Source: Bacteroidota bacterium
GTDB lineage: Bacteria; Bacteroidota; Bacteroidia; B-17B0; Aurantibacillaceae
Length of the DNA stretch: 64,000 nt
NCBI GenBank assembly: GCA_013697245.1
Contig: JACCXH010000022.1
Coordinates: 1 to 64,000 of the forward strand
Reading direction: 5' to 3'
This document shows positions 25,118 through 34,903 of the stretch, one piece after another. The position numbers and the translations under genes are program-made. How positions within the stretch are numbered: the first letter of the stretch is position 1; every line of letters starts with the position of its first letter. The notes beneath the pieces were generated by a model. The model saw nothing but the letters and a program-made list of their open reading frames with translations. It was not told the DNA's origin and did no database searches.

Positions 25118-27058
25118 TTAGTACTCTCCTCCTATTTTTCGTTTATTAAGAACCGGGTCATTTATTTGCGGTAATTTTTTAGGTGCAATGTTTTTATAGG
25201 AGTTATCAGAAAGACTCATTAAAAACGATTTAATTTCATCTTTTTCTTTTGGAGATAACTGCAACGAATCGAAAGGTAAGGTTTGGTGGTTTATCTTTTG
25301 TTTAGCCACAGACCCTCCTCCTTTATTATAAAATTCAATTACCTGGTCGATAGTTCTAAAAGCGCCATTATGCATGTATGGAAAAGTAGCTTCAATATTT
25401 CTTATACCCGGTGTTTTAAATGAAAATGTATGAATGTTTTTTTTTGTGATCAATACCCTTCCACTATCACTATCTACCTCTTTAATATCAGGGCCCGCAA
25501 GAGTACCAATTACTTCAAATTCATTATCATTAAATACCGGAGGTACTAATCCATTAAATAATGGTAAAAAATGACAAGAACCACACAGCGCCTTTCCCGA
25601 AAAAATATTATACCCGTTTATTGCATTTTGATCTAAAGCATTTTTATTTCCATTTAGGTATTTATCAAATTTTGAATTCATCGATGTTAAGGTTTTCTCA
25701 AACTCAGAGATCGCTTTTAAAACGCCATAAAATGTAATAGCAGTATCCCTTTGGCCCTTAAAGGCCTTCTTGAATAAATGCTTGTAGTCATCGCTTTGTT
25801 TAAGTTTTTTTATTACTTCTTCAGGCATAGAATTCATTTCATTTTTCGCATGTAATACATCACTTACCTGGTCTTCCAATTGCAAAGACCTTCCATCATA
25901 GAAAAAATTCTTTTGATACATTACGTTCAGCAAGGATGGTGTATTTCTTTTTAACTGACCTGTTTGGTTATATTCTTGGTTTTTTGCGATCGTATCTGAA
26001 AATGCAAATTGCGGTTGATGGCAGGAAGCACAAGCTCTTTTATTATTGCCGGATAAAAGCGGATCGAAAAATAAATTTTTACCAAGTTCGGCTTGTGGTT
26101 TAATATTTGCTGAATCTGCAATATTAACTGAAAAAAAATGTCGGTTAAAAAATGCTTCTCCAAACAAATTACTTTCGTTAAAATTAATTGCATAATTTAC
26201 CGGTGTATTGGATAGTTTTAGTTCGCTCCTTATTTTATGTAGTAAAGAATAGAGTGGCTTAACATAATTTATTATAAAATATAATCGGTTAAACGTTTCA
26301 TATTCTTTATTAAGGAATAAATATTTTTTTGAATCCGAAATAAGCTTTTTGAATACGGGCAGAGATGGGCTTTTCATTCTTACTTCTTTAATACCTTCCA
26401 GTATTTCGGCCATACCGTCAAAAACATAAGTACTTTCTTTAATGTTCTCTTTAGTAATAGCACAATCGTATCCATTGATATTTAAGCTAATTATTCGCAC
26501 CAACTCCATTTGTACCATATCAAAATATTGTTCGTTCCTGGGAACAACACTTTTGTACTTTTTCCTGGTCTGAATAATGCTTTCTTTCAGAAGTTTAATT
26601 TCATAAACTATTTCTTCTTTTGACAAGCTTGTGTCGCCGGTAAAAAAAAAAGATTCAATTAATTGAAAGCCGTGAGGTTCAAACACCTTATTACCATTCT
26701 CTATATCATGCTTTTTTAGTGGCGGGCCATTAATATAATACTTGGCAAAAAAAGGAGATACGTATTCTACTACAGCTTCAATATACTTGTAGTTTTTTCG
26801 TGAAAGTGTATAATAGAATTGTTTTTGAGCAACAGGTCTGTTTTCCGAAACCTTATTTTCAAGGCTATCAATACTGCCAATAAGTTTCACAAAATGTGTA
26901 TCAATAATTTCGGCGGAGCTTTTTGGTTGAATTCCAATAAACGAAAAACTCAATAATAAGCTCTCAAGTGCGACAAGATAAATTCCGATAAGACAAAATA
27001 AGCGCTTATTTTTATTGCTTAACGAACTTAATAGTTTCTGAATTACCAAGGGTTTCAA
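25118..27058 (-). CDS. membrane-anchored di-haem cytochrome c peroxidase
   Basis: 646 residues starting at TTG 27058 (or TTG 27049), overlapping the upstream phosphatase stop by 47 bases. N-terminal signal anchor (RLFCLIGIYLVALESLLLSF), a helical region of about 270 residues, then the MauG/CcpA peroxidase: haem motif CASCH near residue 335 (RACASCHQPQFAFSD), second CGSCH near 497 (ALCGSCHFLPLF), and the C-terminal FPYMHNGAFRTIDQVIEFYN. It reduces hydrogen peroxide in the periplasm in known relatives. The long helical N-terminus is unusual. Being last in an operon with secreted phosphatases is unexplained. Confidence 0.85.
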   Translation of the reverse strand: MKPLVIQKLLSSLSNKNKRLFCLIGIYLVALESLLLSFSFIGIQPKSSAEIIDTHFVKLIGSIDSLENKVSENRPVAQKQFYYTLSRKNYKYIEAVVEYVSPFFAKYYINGPPLKKHDIENGNKVFEPHGFQLIESFFFTGDTSLSKEEIVYEIKLLKESIIQTRKKYKSVVPRNEQYFDMVQMELVRIISLNINGYDCAITKENIKESTYVFDGMAEILEGIKEVRMKSPSLPVFKKLISDSKKYLFLNKEYETFNRLYFIINYVKPLYSLLHKIRSELKLSNTPVNYAINFNESNLFGEAFFNRHFFSVNIADSANIKPQAELGKNLFFDPLLSGNNKRACASCHQPQFAFSDTIAKNQEYNQTGQLKRNTPSLLNVMYQKNFFYDGRSLQLEDQVSDVLHAKNEMNSMPEEVIKKLKQSDDYKHLFKKAFKGQRDTAITFYGVLKAISEFEKTLTSMNSKFDKYLNGNKNALDQNAINGYNIFSGKALCGSCHFLPLFNGLVPPVFNDNEFEVIGTLAGPDIKEVDSDSGRVLITKKNIHTFSFKTPGIRNIEATFPYMHNGAFRTIDQVIEFYNKGGGSVAKQKINHQTLPFDSLQLSPKEKDEIKSFLMSLSDNSYKNIAPKKLPQINDPVLNKRKIGGEY

Positions 27059-28862
27059 TTTTTATAAAATAAATTCCTTTATTAAATGGCATAGAATTAA
27101 TGTAGTGTTTATTAATTCCCTGCTCAATTATCTCAGAATAATTATAAACGATCTTTCCGGCTATATCACAAACAGAAATATTTACTTTACCATTGGTGCT
27201 GTTGTTAAACTGTAAAGTTACATAATCCATTGTAGGATTTGGATACACTGAAAGGAAAACACTTTCTTTGTACATATCATTTAATACCGTTATTAACGGC
27301 GGACGAGGACACAAAGGCGCATTGATATAATAAATACTTTGTCTTGGTAAAGATGCAGATGCAACGGGGTTTAAATTTCTTTGATAATTATTTACTTTAA
27401 AAGATGTGGCGTATGTATAAGCCGTGCTTGGATTGTCAACAGTTGTAAGGTGATACCAATCTGCCTGTGTGCGATTTTGATTTATATCCATGATCACATA
27501 CCCATGTGCTGTAAGGTTTGTGTATTTAATATGTCCGTTAGCGGCCATAATAGCAGAAGCGCCCAATGGAATGCTCAGTCCGGGAGAAGTAACGCTGGGT
27601 GTTACAAATTCAACCCCGGCAGAACCCCCACCCGTGCTACTATTGTAGGATGCGGTTGGCAGATCATTTGCCCATGAAGAATGGATATCGCCGGTAATCA
27701 CTACCATGTTTGAAATGTTATTTGTTAATACATGATTATAGATCCTATCTCTTTCTGCGGGATAGCCATCCCATTGATCACCATTAAAACCATTACCAAA
27801 AACCTGTAAAGGTGCCATCATAACCTGTTGACCTAACACTTTCCACTGTGCCGTTGATGAATCCATTTTATTTTTCCACCAGTTAAACTGTGTGGTTCCC
27901 ATTAATTGTCTTGTTGGGCTGGTAACTGTTGCGCCCGATGTGCCTGCCTGGAGATCGCGTCCAACAATCCTGGTATCAAGCATAATAAGGTCCATAAGGT
28001 TACCATATTTTATGGTCCTGTATATTTGATACGGATCTATTGTTCCAGTTTTTCTAATAGGTAACCATTCAAAAAAAGCTTCTTTAGCATTTTGTTTTCT
28101 GGCATTCCACGGCCCTTCATTGGCCTGGTGATTTTGTGCACCATTCATCCATGAGTCATTCGCAAATTCATGATCATCATAAACAATTATAAATGGAAAC
28201 TGCTGGTGTAATCTTTGAAGATCAAGATCTAACCTGTAAGATGAATAACGCATCCTGTAATCTGCAATTGACAAAATTTCGTTAGTAGGCGCCCACTGCC
28301 TGTTTACAATCGTGTTTGGCGCATAACCGCCCGAATTATATTCATATATATAATCTCCCAAAGCAATTACTGCATCAAAATCCTGACGCGCTAATAAGCT
28401 TGCATAAGAATTAAACAAACCCGCTTCAAAGTTAGCACAGGAAACTAAAGCAAAACGTAAACTATCTACTGCACCAACAGGCGTGGTTTTTGTTCTTCCA
28501 CGTGGAGAATATTTTCCGTTTGCTTTAAACTCATAAAAATAAAATGTGTTGGGATTTAAACCGGTTGCATCCACCTTAACCGTAAAGTCCTTTGTAGAAT
28601 CGGTTAATAAAGTTCCCTGGTTTATAACATTAACCATTCCCGTATCAGTTGCTATTTTCCAATCAACCAATATAGATTGATTGATTTGGTTAGTGTCTGG
28701 TGTTACACGTGTCCATATAATTACCCTATTTGGCATTGGATCGCCAGAGGCAACGCCATGGTAAAAAGGTTTTAAACAAGGCTGTAAAGTAATTTTGTGA
28801 TTGTTTTGTTGATAAAGATCTTTTACCAAAAAAAAACAGATTAAAATTAAAAAATTTTTCAT
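27012..28862 (-). CDS. T9SS-secreted PhoD-type alkaline phosphatase
   Basis: 616 residues. Signal peptide, then the PhoD N-terminal domain (FYHGVASGDPMPNRVIIWTR), the metallophosphatase domain with VSCANFE, IALGDYIYEYN, YDDHEFANDSW and VVITGDIHSSW, giving the Fe/Ca-dependent phosphomono/diesterase centre, and a type A sorting domain at the C-terminus (VYPNPTMDYVTLQF, GIYFIKIET). Start codon of the next gene lies inside its 3' end. It probably releases phosphate from organic esters at the cell surface. Confidence 0.9.
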   Translation of the reverse strand: MKNFLILICFFLVKDLYQQNNHKITLQPCLKPFYHGVASGDPMPNRVIIWTRVTPDTNQINQSILVDWKIATDTGMVNVINQGTLLTDSTKDFTVKVDATGLNPNTFYFYEFKANGKYSPRGRTKTTPVGAVDSLRFALVSCANFEAGLFNSYASLLARQDFDAVIALGDYIYEYNSGGYAPNTIVNRQWAPTNEILSIADYRMRYSSYRLDLDLQRLHQQFPFIIVYDDHEFANDSWMNGAQNHQANEGPWNARKQNAKEAFFEWLPIRKTGTIDPYQIYRTIKYGNLMDLIMLDTRIVGRDLQAGTSGATVTSPTRQLMGTTQFNWWKNKMDSSTAQWKVLGQQVMMAPLQVFGNGFNGDQWDGYPAERDRIYNHVLTNNISNMVVITGDIHSSWANDLPTASYNSSTGGGSAGVEFVTPSVTSPGLSIPLGASAIMAANGHIKYTNLTAHGYVIMDINQNRTQADWYHLTTVDNPSTAYTYATSFKVNNYQRNLNPVASASLPRQSIYYINAPLCPRPPLITVLNDMYKESVFLSVYPNPTMDYVTLQFNNSTNGKVNISVCDIAGKIVYNYSEIIEQGINKHYINSMPFNKGIYFIKIETLGNSETIKFVKQ

Positions 28863-28864
28863 TT

Positions 28865-30457
28865 TTATTGTTTTATAAATTTCTGGTTGATCAAAAAGTC
28901 ATGAGTGCTCAATCTTAAAAAATACATTCCACTGTTCAATTCATGTATATCAATGATTTGTTCGCTGTTTAAATGTAATGTGGAAGGGAGCTCTAAAACT
29001 TTCTTTCCATTCAGGTCAATTATTTCAATCGAAGAGTTCTCTTCGTTAAATGAATCGAAATATTTAAATTTTAAAGCGATTTGGTTGGTCGCCGGATTTG
29101 GAAAAACAGTTACATCGTGATAAATATAATTATCTAATAAATTGGTTACTGAACAAATTACGTTGTACGAACCTGGTAAACCCTGATAAAAGGCGGCTCC
29201 ACCCAATACATTGTTAACCGGAGTAATTGTACTTTGAGCACAACTTGGTACAAAAATTTTTATTCTTCCTCCACCGCCGCCGCCACCTGTAGTTCCATCT
29301 GAACCGTTACCACTTATTAAAGCTTCGGTCCCACAAAAAGTAGCACTGTAATTGCAACTTGTACCTGTACCTTTTTGTCCACCGTTTCCCCCATCTCCTC
29401 CATTCGCAACTAACGTTCCGGTAATTACCGCTTTATTCTGAGATTCAAGATAAATTCCACCACCAGAGCCTCCACCGGAGCCGGAACCACCGCCAGCGCC
29501 ACTTGATAATGTAGCCTCACCACAATCATCGCATCCGTCTGAACAACATTTTGCGGTTACTCCGCCATCTCCGCCTTTACCGCCATTTAAACCGTTTTCT
29601 CCGGTAGCGGTAATAGAGCCCGTTACTAATAATGTATCTGATGCAACAAGCATTACCATGCCTCCACCATTGCCACCTTTGCCTCCCTGCAAACCTGCAA
29701 TAAACGAACGTCCGCCACCACCTGAGCCTGCACCTCCTGAACCTAGGTTAATATCATTACCTGTTGCAGATCCAACAGCATTTGGCGCAATGCCACCCGT
29801 TCCGCCATTGCCGGGAATAACAGCGTAACCTGTTGATACGTTTACACCTGTTGCCGTATAAGAATTAGTTCCATTACCGCCATTGGTGCCATTGCCGCCT
29901 TTGCCGCCATATGTGCCACCAGAGCCTCCGCCGGCACCCCCACCGGAACCAATCATTCCGGATTCATCATTATTACTTAAACATTGTTGTTTTGGGCCTG
30001 ATCCATTTGTACCGTTTCCACCGGGAATTCCTCCACCTAAGCCTAATCCTGCAACACCTTGTTTTCCCCCTTCAACATTTACGTTGCCCGTATTATCTTT
30101 ATTATTGCAGCCGGTTAACGATACCGCATCACCTGTTATGCTGGTGACACTTGTTCCACCAACACCACCTAATCCGCCGGGGTAACCGGAAGCGTTGGCA
30201 TTAATTTTACCGTATACAAAAACTTTTTGTGCATTTACAACTAATTTACCGCAAGTACCTGAAGAATATCCCTGCACAAAAACTGTTATTCCATTTGGGA
30301 TGACAAATTTCCCTGTAACATTGTAAGTGCCTGTCATAATTATATTAGAAGAGATGATCAGATCGCCGCTAACATTATTAATTGTACACTGGGTATATGC
30401 ATGAAGCGAGAAAAATAGAGTAAAAGAAAAAGCAATGTGGTTGATAAATGTTTTCAT
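28865..30457 (-). CDS. glycine-rich T9SS-secreted protein
   Basis: 530 residues. Signal peptide, a short beta-region (about 25-100, ITVFVQGYSSGTCGKLVVNA), then long Gly/Asn/Ser-rich stretches (GGKGGNGTNGGNGTNS-type) at about 105-400 with interspersed Cys pairs, and a type A sorting domain (VFPNPATNQIALKFKY, NSGMYFLRLS). Gly-rich repeats suggest a flexible or fibrous surface protein; no enzymatic motif is seen. It is between two phosphatase genes with two and three bases of spacing, so it is part of the operon. Confidence 0.8.
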   Translation of the reverse strand: MKTFINHIAFSFTLFFSLHAYTQCTINNVSGDLIISSNIIMTGTYNVTGKFVIPNGITVFVQGYSSGTCGKLVVNAQKVFVYGKINANASGYPGGLGGVGGTSVTSITGDAVSLTGCNNKDNTGNVNVEGGKQGVAGLGLGGGIPGGNGTNGSGPKQQCLSNNDESGMIGSGGGAGGGSGGTYGGKGGNGTNGGNGTNSYTATGVNVSTGYAVIPGNGGTGGIAPNAVGSATGNDINLGSGGAGSGGGGRSFIAGLQGGKGGNGGGMVMLVASDTLLVTGSITATGENGLNGGKGGDGGVTAKCCSDGCDDCGEATLSSGAGGGSGSGGGSGGGIYLESQNKAVITGTLVANGGDGGNGGQKGTGTSCNYSATFCGTEALISGNGSDGTTGGGGGGGRIKIFVPSCAQSTITPVNNVLGGAAFYQGLPGSYNVICSVTNLLDNYIYHDVTVFPNPATNQIALKFKYFDSFNEENSSIEIIDLNGKKVLELPSTLHLNSEQIIDIHELNSGMYFLRLSTHDFLINQKFIKQ

Positions 30458-30460
30458 ATT

Positions 30461-32287
30461 TTATTTATTAAATATTATTTTTTTATGGATCATTTTATTA
30501 TCAATAATAAGTTCAAGAAAATAAGTTCCATTTTGTGGTTCATTTTTAAAATAAATATTTAGTTCGTTCATTGGTTGTTCATTGCTGTATATATCTATGG
30601 CTATTCCTTGTATATCCAGTACTTTCACATGTTCAATTTTTGCTCCCGAAAATGTTCTGATCGTAAATGCTTCGTTCTTGTTCCTGATCATTGTAGGATA
30701 AACACTTACCTCTAATGCAGGGTCATAATTTGGCAATGCGGTTATATTACACGGTGGAACATTATTTGGCGTAACATTAACCACAAACGTATCTTTAATG
30801 CATGAGTTGGGATCGTAAGCAAAATAAGTTGTTGAGAAGGGTGGACTAACGATGGCAGAATCCAATGTTGTTCCAATAGGGAACCAATAAACAGGTTCCG
30901 GCCATGACGGCTTTAAAACTGCGTTTTGGCCCTGGCAAATATTTACTGTAGTTTTTTTACCTGCATTTTTTACGATAGTGAAACCATCATAAACAGCACT
31001 GTTACTTGTTATAAATTTTGCGTCCAGTCGGTTATCATTCACTTCTACCAACATACTTCCCAATAAGATATTGTTGTAACTATACATAACCGGATGCGGC
31101 CAACCGCTGGCAGTAACGCCCGTTTGACCCGAACAGCCAACAACGGCATAAACAGTTCCTTTGTGAGCTTTGTTTATAAGCGTTTGTTTTTGATATGGAC
31201 ACGAAGAGGGGTAGTTACCACTTGTATTATTTTTGATCATACTAGGACTTAACTGGCTGGATGTACCGTAATAACCATCCACTAAAAATGAACGTTCGTA
31301 AACGTGGCTATGACCATTTATAACTACATCAACCCCATTGTTTTCAAGAATAGGAATAATATTTTGCCTTATTTCCGGTAACTCGCCATCCAAAAAATTT
31401 GGGTTATCAGAATCATGCGTTCCTTTTGTATATGGAGGGTGATGAAAATAAGCGATGGTCCATGCCGCATTATTTGCTGCCAAATCGTTTTGCAACCATA
31501 CCGCCATTGGATCGGTGACTCCTCTAGGCACACTATAAGAATCCAATACAACAAAATGTATGTTACCGTAATTATAAGAATAATATTTTTCAGTTCCGGA
31601 TGAAAGTCCTCCTGCTTCGCCTAAAGTGGGCAGCGTAAAAATGTCGAGATAAGCGGGCGGTGGTGAGAACGGTATATTGTTGTTATAATCGTGGTTGCCG
31701 GGCGCAGGCCATACCACAAACTTTTTTAATTCTGTAGCATATGTATTATTTGCAAAAACGCTTGTTTGATATTCGCTATCAAAACCACTGTTATAAGCAT
31801 TATCTCCAAGCCATAACCAACCGTCAATATGATTACTGCCAATATAGTTTAAAAAACCTGTTTTTTCTGTAACATTTCCTGTGCCGGCATCGCCCACGGC
31901 CCAAAACCTGTACTTGCCTTTTGTGCCAATAACGGGGCTGGTTTTAAAGGTTTGGCCCGCACTTGCTGTTAACAATGTTGTAGAGCTTGTGCCAATCATA
32001 TAATAATAAAATGTAGAAGGATTTAAATTTGTTATTTTAATTTCATGATCGGTTAACAGCGAAGCGTTAGTAATCTGGTTTGTTATAGTACTTATTGAAG
32101 TACCATACCATACTTTTGAATCGCAGTTAACATCTGTCCGCCATTTTAAGATCATGCTGTTTGCAGTTCCTATTTGAAGGTATGGTCCGCGCACAATATT
32201 AGGAATTAGCAAATTAGAAGCGCTTGTTTGCGCAAATAAATTACATACCCATCCATAAACTAAAAAAAAGAATAATTTACACCTCAT
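30461..32287 (-). CDS. T9SS-secreted purple acid phosphatase-like metallophosphoesterase
   Basis: 608 residues. Signal peptide, FN3-like N-terminal domain typical of purple acid phosphatases (GPYLQIGTANSMILKWRTD), catalytic domain with VGDAGTG, WLGDNAYNSG, APGNHDYN, and NGHSHVYERSF, i.e. the metal-ligand set of the family. Type A sorting signal at the C-terminus (VSVYPTMIRN... GTYFLELI). First gene of a four-gene leftward operon, with a promoter 10 bases upstream. Likely surface phosphate scavenging together with the PhoD-type enzyme. Confidence 0.88.
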   Translation of the reverse strand: MRCKLFFFLVYGWVCNLFAQTSASNLLIPNIVRGPYLQIGTANSMILKWRTDVNCDSKVWYGTSISTITNQITNASLLTDHEIKITNLNPSTFYYYMIGTSSTTLLTASAGQTFKTSPVIGTKGKYRFWAVGDAGTGNVTEKTGFLNYIGSNHIDGWLWLGDNAYNSGFDSEYQTSVFANNTYATELKKFVVWPAPGNHDYNNNIPFSPPPAYLDIFTLPTLGEAGGLSSGTEKYYSYNYGNIHFVVLDSYSVPRGVTDPMAVWLQNDLAANNAAWTIAYFHHPPYTKGTHDSDNPNFLDGELPEIRQNIIPILENNGVDVVINGHSHVYERSFLVDGYYGTSSQLSPSMIKNNTSGNYPSSCPYQKQTLINKAHKGTVYAVVGCSGQTGVTASGWPHPVMYSYNNILLGSMLVEVNDNRLDAKFITSNSAVYDGFTIVKNAGKKTTVNICQGQNAVLKPSWPEPVYWFPIGTTLDSAIVSPPFSTTYFAYDPNSCIKDTFVVNVTPNNVPPCNITALPNYDPALEVSVYPTMIRNKNEAFTIRTFSGAKIEHVKVLDIQGIAIDIYSNEQPMNELNIYFKNEPQNGTYFLELIIDNKMIHKKIIFNK

Positions 32288-32297
32288 GTTTTAGAGG

Positions 32298-32305
32298 CAA
32301 ATTTA
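32298..32305 (-). promoter_or_regulatory. -7 element of the phosphatase operon
   Basis: TAAATTTG on the minus strand (plus-strand CAAATTTA at 32298-32305) fits TAnnTTTG and ends 10 bases before the ATG at 32287, implying a very short leader. No convincing -33 TTTG is seen. The rest of the gap to 32558 has no gene; a plus-strand TAATTTTG occurs at 32523-32530. Confidence 0.5.
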
Positions 32306-32558
32306 GATAAGAACTATTTGTTATTTAATACCGAAACGTTACCATTGCGTTACATGTTAGAATTGCTTTTTTAGCAAAACATTTACTTTAAAGAGGCATA
32401 CCCTCAGTTCTTGCAATTAAAAAAATGTCATTGTAAATTTTTTTGCCCGGATTATTCACCTATGTAAATAAATCCTAAACAATTCATTAACATCCTTGAT
32501 ATAAGTATAATTAAAGGATAATTAATTTTGTCAGACTTTTTTTGAAAAATGAAAATCT

Positions 32559-32879
32559 TTATTGAAGATACAGATCTACTTTTGTTTTTATATCCTCTAT
32601 TAATTCAGGATCCATAAATTGATATTCGTCAGGAATATCGAGTATAATGATCATTTTATCTTCCACTTCAATAGGGAATTTATCTATCATTCTTTGTTTA
32701 TGCTTTTTTTCCATCACAAAAATAATATCGGCCCATAATATAGTTTTTGCGCTTAATTTTATTCTCGCCGAAGGCTCTGTACCTGCTGACCTTACATTTA
32801 CCCCATGGTTATCTTTATAAATAGCTTCAGCCGTTGGGCTCCGCCATTGATTACGACTGCATATAAATAAAAAATTCAA
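32559..32879 (-). CDS. low-molecular-weight protein tyrosine phosphatase-like protein
   Basis: 106 residues starting at a TTG (32879), placing the P-loop at the family's normal distance from the N-terminus. CSRNQWRSP gives the C-X5-R-S/T loop (C7, R13). SAGTEPSA and VMEKKHKQRM match later family motifs, and the acid Asp would be in ILDIPDEYQF. It is short compared with typical 150-residue LMW-PTPs but matches a common Bacteroidota subgroup. Likely cytoplasmic phosphatase; substrate unknown. Confidence 0.8.
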   Translation of the reverse strand: MNFLFICSRNQWRSPTAEAIYKDNHGVNVRSAGTEPSARIKLSAKTILWADIIFVMEKKHKQRMIDKFPIEVEDKMIIILDIPDEYQFMDPELIEDIKTKVDLYLQ

Positions 32880-32891
32880 ACTATTTAACGG

Positions 32892-32899
32892 TATATTTG
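32892..32899 (+). promoter_or_regulatory. -7 element upstream of the pentameric channel gene
   Basis: TATATTTG at 32892-32899 fits TAnnTTTG. The predicted leader to ATG 32943 is about 38 bases. No clear -33 TTTG is found at the expected spacing. Confidence 0.5.
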
Positions 32900-32942
32900 T
32901 TTAATTAAAAATACGCATTTGATCTATACTACTAAAACAAAA

Positions 32943-33914
32943 ATGAAGATTATAAGACACATTTTACCTTTAATTATTTTTAGTTCCTTTTCCTTAAATT
33001 CTTTGGCCAGGGAACAGAAAGAAGCGCCTGACACTGTTCATACCGGTATTTACATTACCAGCATACACGATATTGATTTTAAACAAAAAGAGTTTACCGT
33101 TAACCTTTGGCTTTGGCTAAAATACAAGAATAAAGATTTTGATTTTGTGCAAAATCTTGAAGTGCCGGAGGCAAAAACCGTGGTAAAATCATATTCAACT
33201 GTTGATACCAGCAATAACCGCGTATATATTTTAATGAAACTTCAATGCGTGATGAAAGATTCATGGAAGATCAGCCGCTTTCCATTTGATACACAAAAAT
33301 TAAGTATCAATATCGAGAACTCTCAATTTGATGCCAGCAACCTTATATTTGCACCTGAAAGATCGAGTGGTAAAAATTACGACCCACGCTTTACTCTTAA
33401 TGGCTGGACGATAGACAGTTTTTTGGTGTCTTCAAAAATAAAAACTTATGAAACTGCCTTTGGCGATGATGAATTACCGAGGCCGCATTCTGAGTATAGC
33501 CAGTATAAAGTAAACATACACATGGAACGTGAGGCGATGGGTCTTTTTTTTAAAATGTTCATAGGTATGTATGTAGCATTTTTAATTGCTTATGCATGCT
33601 TTTTTATTCATGTAGATAGTATTGATTCGCGTTTTGGCTTAAGTGTTGGTGCGTTGTTTGCTGTAATTGGCAATAAATATGTTATCGACTCAGTGCTACC
33701 CGAATCATCTTCGTTTACTCTGGTAGATACATTACATGGCATTACGCTTGTTTTTATTTTTACGGTAATAGCCTGCACTATATATACTTTAAGTGTTTTA
33801 AAGAAACATGAGATCAAACGCGCCAATCATTTTGATAAGATAGCTGCTATTATATTATTAACGATCTATCTTACTTTAAACATTTATTATATTTTGGACG
33901 CCAGCCGGGTTTAA
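32943..33914 (+). CDS. pentameric ligand-gated ion channel homologue (GLIC/ELIC type)
   Basis: 323 residues from ATG 32943 (an in-frame TTG at 32919 is less likely). Signal peptide, an extracellular beta-sandwich ligand domain with the family signature SWKISRFPFDTQKLSI (FPFD at 113-116), and four C-terminal membrane helices (about 200-222, 230-250, 262-285, 298-318). TM2, which lines the pore, is SRFGLSVGALFAVIGN. As in other prokaryotic members there is no Cys-loop disulfide. In the family, pentamers gate cations or anions on binding ligand or protons. No transporter or receptor gene is adjacent; ligand and ion unknown. Confidence 0.88.
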   Translation: MKIIRHILPLIIFSSFSLNSLAREQKEAPDTVHTGIYITSIHDIDFKQKEFTVNLWLWLKYKNKDFDFVQNLEVPEAKTVVKSYSTVDTSNNRVYILMKLQCVMKDSWKISRFPFDTQKLSINIENSQFDASNLIFAPERSSGKNYDPRFTLNGWTIDSFLVSSKIKTYETAFGDDELPRPHSEYSQYKVNIHMEREAMGLFFKMFIGMYVAFLIAYACFFIHVDSIDSRFGLSVGALFAVIGNKYVIDSVLPESSSFTLVDTLHGITLVFIFTVIACTIYTLSVLKKHEIKRANHFDKIAAIILLTIYLTLNIYYILDASRV

Positions 33915-33931
33915 AATTATTCTGAGAATTA

Positions 33932-34903
33932 TTACTTAAGCATCGCTTTCATCTTTTCTGAAATCTCTTCTGCATAAAAGAACGGGCCAAGAATATGCCC
34001 ATGTTTTACTTCGTAAAACTCTTTTGGCATGTTAGCTGCTTTAAACAGTTTTTGTCCCATTTTAAACGGTATGACCTTATCTTCTGTACTGTGAATGACT
34101 AACACCGGTTTGGTATATTTTTTAATAAAGCGCATCGCCGAATAGCCTTGCTTAACAAAGATCCTGCCTATTACCGGAACCCTGCTTGCTGCAATATCTT
34201 TGCAGGAAGAAAAAGCACCTTCAACAACAAGTGCATCAATATCGTTTTGACGTAGCTGCGCAACTACCGGGGATAAATGCCCGCCAAACGACTGACCATA
34301 AATAATAAGTTTGGTATCATTTACATCGCTGCGTGTTTTAAGATAATCGAGTGCAGAAAGTGCATTGTTTAAAGCATTTTTACGCGTGGCTTTGCCTTGC
34401 GAAAAACCAAAACCGCTGTAATCAAACATCAATACCTGAAAACCTTTTTTAAGAAAAGGTGTCATCAATTTATATTGGCTGATCATAGAACCCGAGTTGC
34501 CATGTAAATGCAAGATGGTAATGTTTGCTTTTGCATTAATTGGCTTTAAGAACCAGCCGTTAATGGTATCGCCATTGTTGCTTTTAAATAATATACTCTC
34601 AATGGTATAATCTAAAACAAGCGTATCTCTGCCATTATGTTTGGTAAAAGTGGGTTGGTGAATTCCTTTAGAAAAATAAGCCTTTAAAGTATCTTTTGGT
34701 GTAGTGTAGGTTAAGGTATTAAAGCCTTTGGCATATTTATCGGGTTGCAAAAAGATCTTATTAAAACTGCAGGAAGTCAATAAAAAGCCTATTAGAACAG
34801 CAATAAAAAGTTTAATATGTTTGGTTGAAAGGATGCTTAAAAATAGGTAATAAACACAAGGATTACAAACAAGCTTTATTCTATAGGTAAATAAAAAACT
34901 CAA
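33932..34903 (-). CDS. alpha/beta hydrolase lipoprotein
   Basis: 323 residues from TTG 34903, the only start codon upstream of the signal. The start overlaps the stop of the preceding gene in a TTGA. Lipobox LLTSC puts the lipid on Cys45 after an unusually long n-region. Alpha/beta hydrolase core: HLHGNSGS oxyanion loop, nucleophile elbow GQSFGG (S205), acid D275 (HSTEDKV), and a histidine at about 301-303 (VKHGHILGP). Likely esterase or peptidase-type; substrate unknown. Last gene of an ECF-sigma operon. Confidence 0.8.
   Translation of the reverse strand: MSFLFTYRIKLVCNPCVYYLFLSILSTKHIKLFIAVLIGFLLTSCSFNKIFLQPDKYAKGFNTLTYTTPKDTLKAYFSKGIHQPTFTKHNGRDTLVLDYTIESILFKSNNGDTINGWFLKPINAKANITILHLHGNSGSMISQYKLMTPFLKKGFQVLMFDYSGFGFSQGKATRKNALNNALSALDYLKTRSDVNDTKLIIYGQSFGGHLSPVVAQLRQNDIDALVVEGAFSSCKDIAASRVPVIGRIFVKQGYSAMRFIKKYTKPVLVIHSTEDKVIPFKMGQKLFKAANMPKEFYEVKHGHILGPFFYAEEISEKMKAMLK

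Noticed and set aside
29883-30185. Proline-rich open frame on the plus strand
   Set aside because: It is the antisense of the glycine-rich T9SS gene; Gly codons read in reverse give Pro.
32523-32530. Plus-strand TAATTTTG that could be a promoter
   Set aside because: It points into the 3' end of the leftward phosphatase gene and no rightward gene follows.
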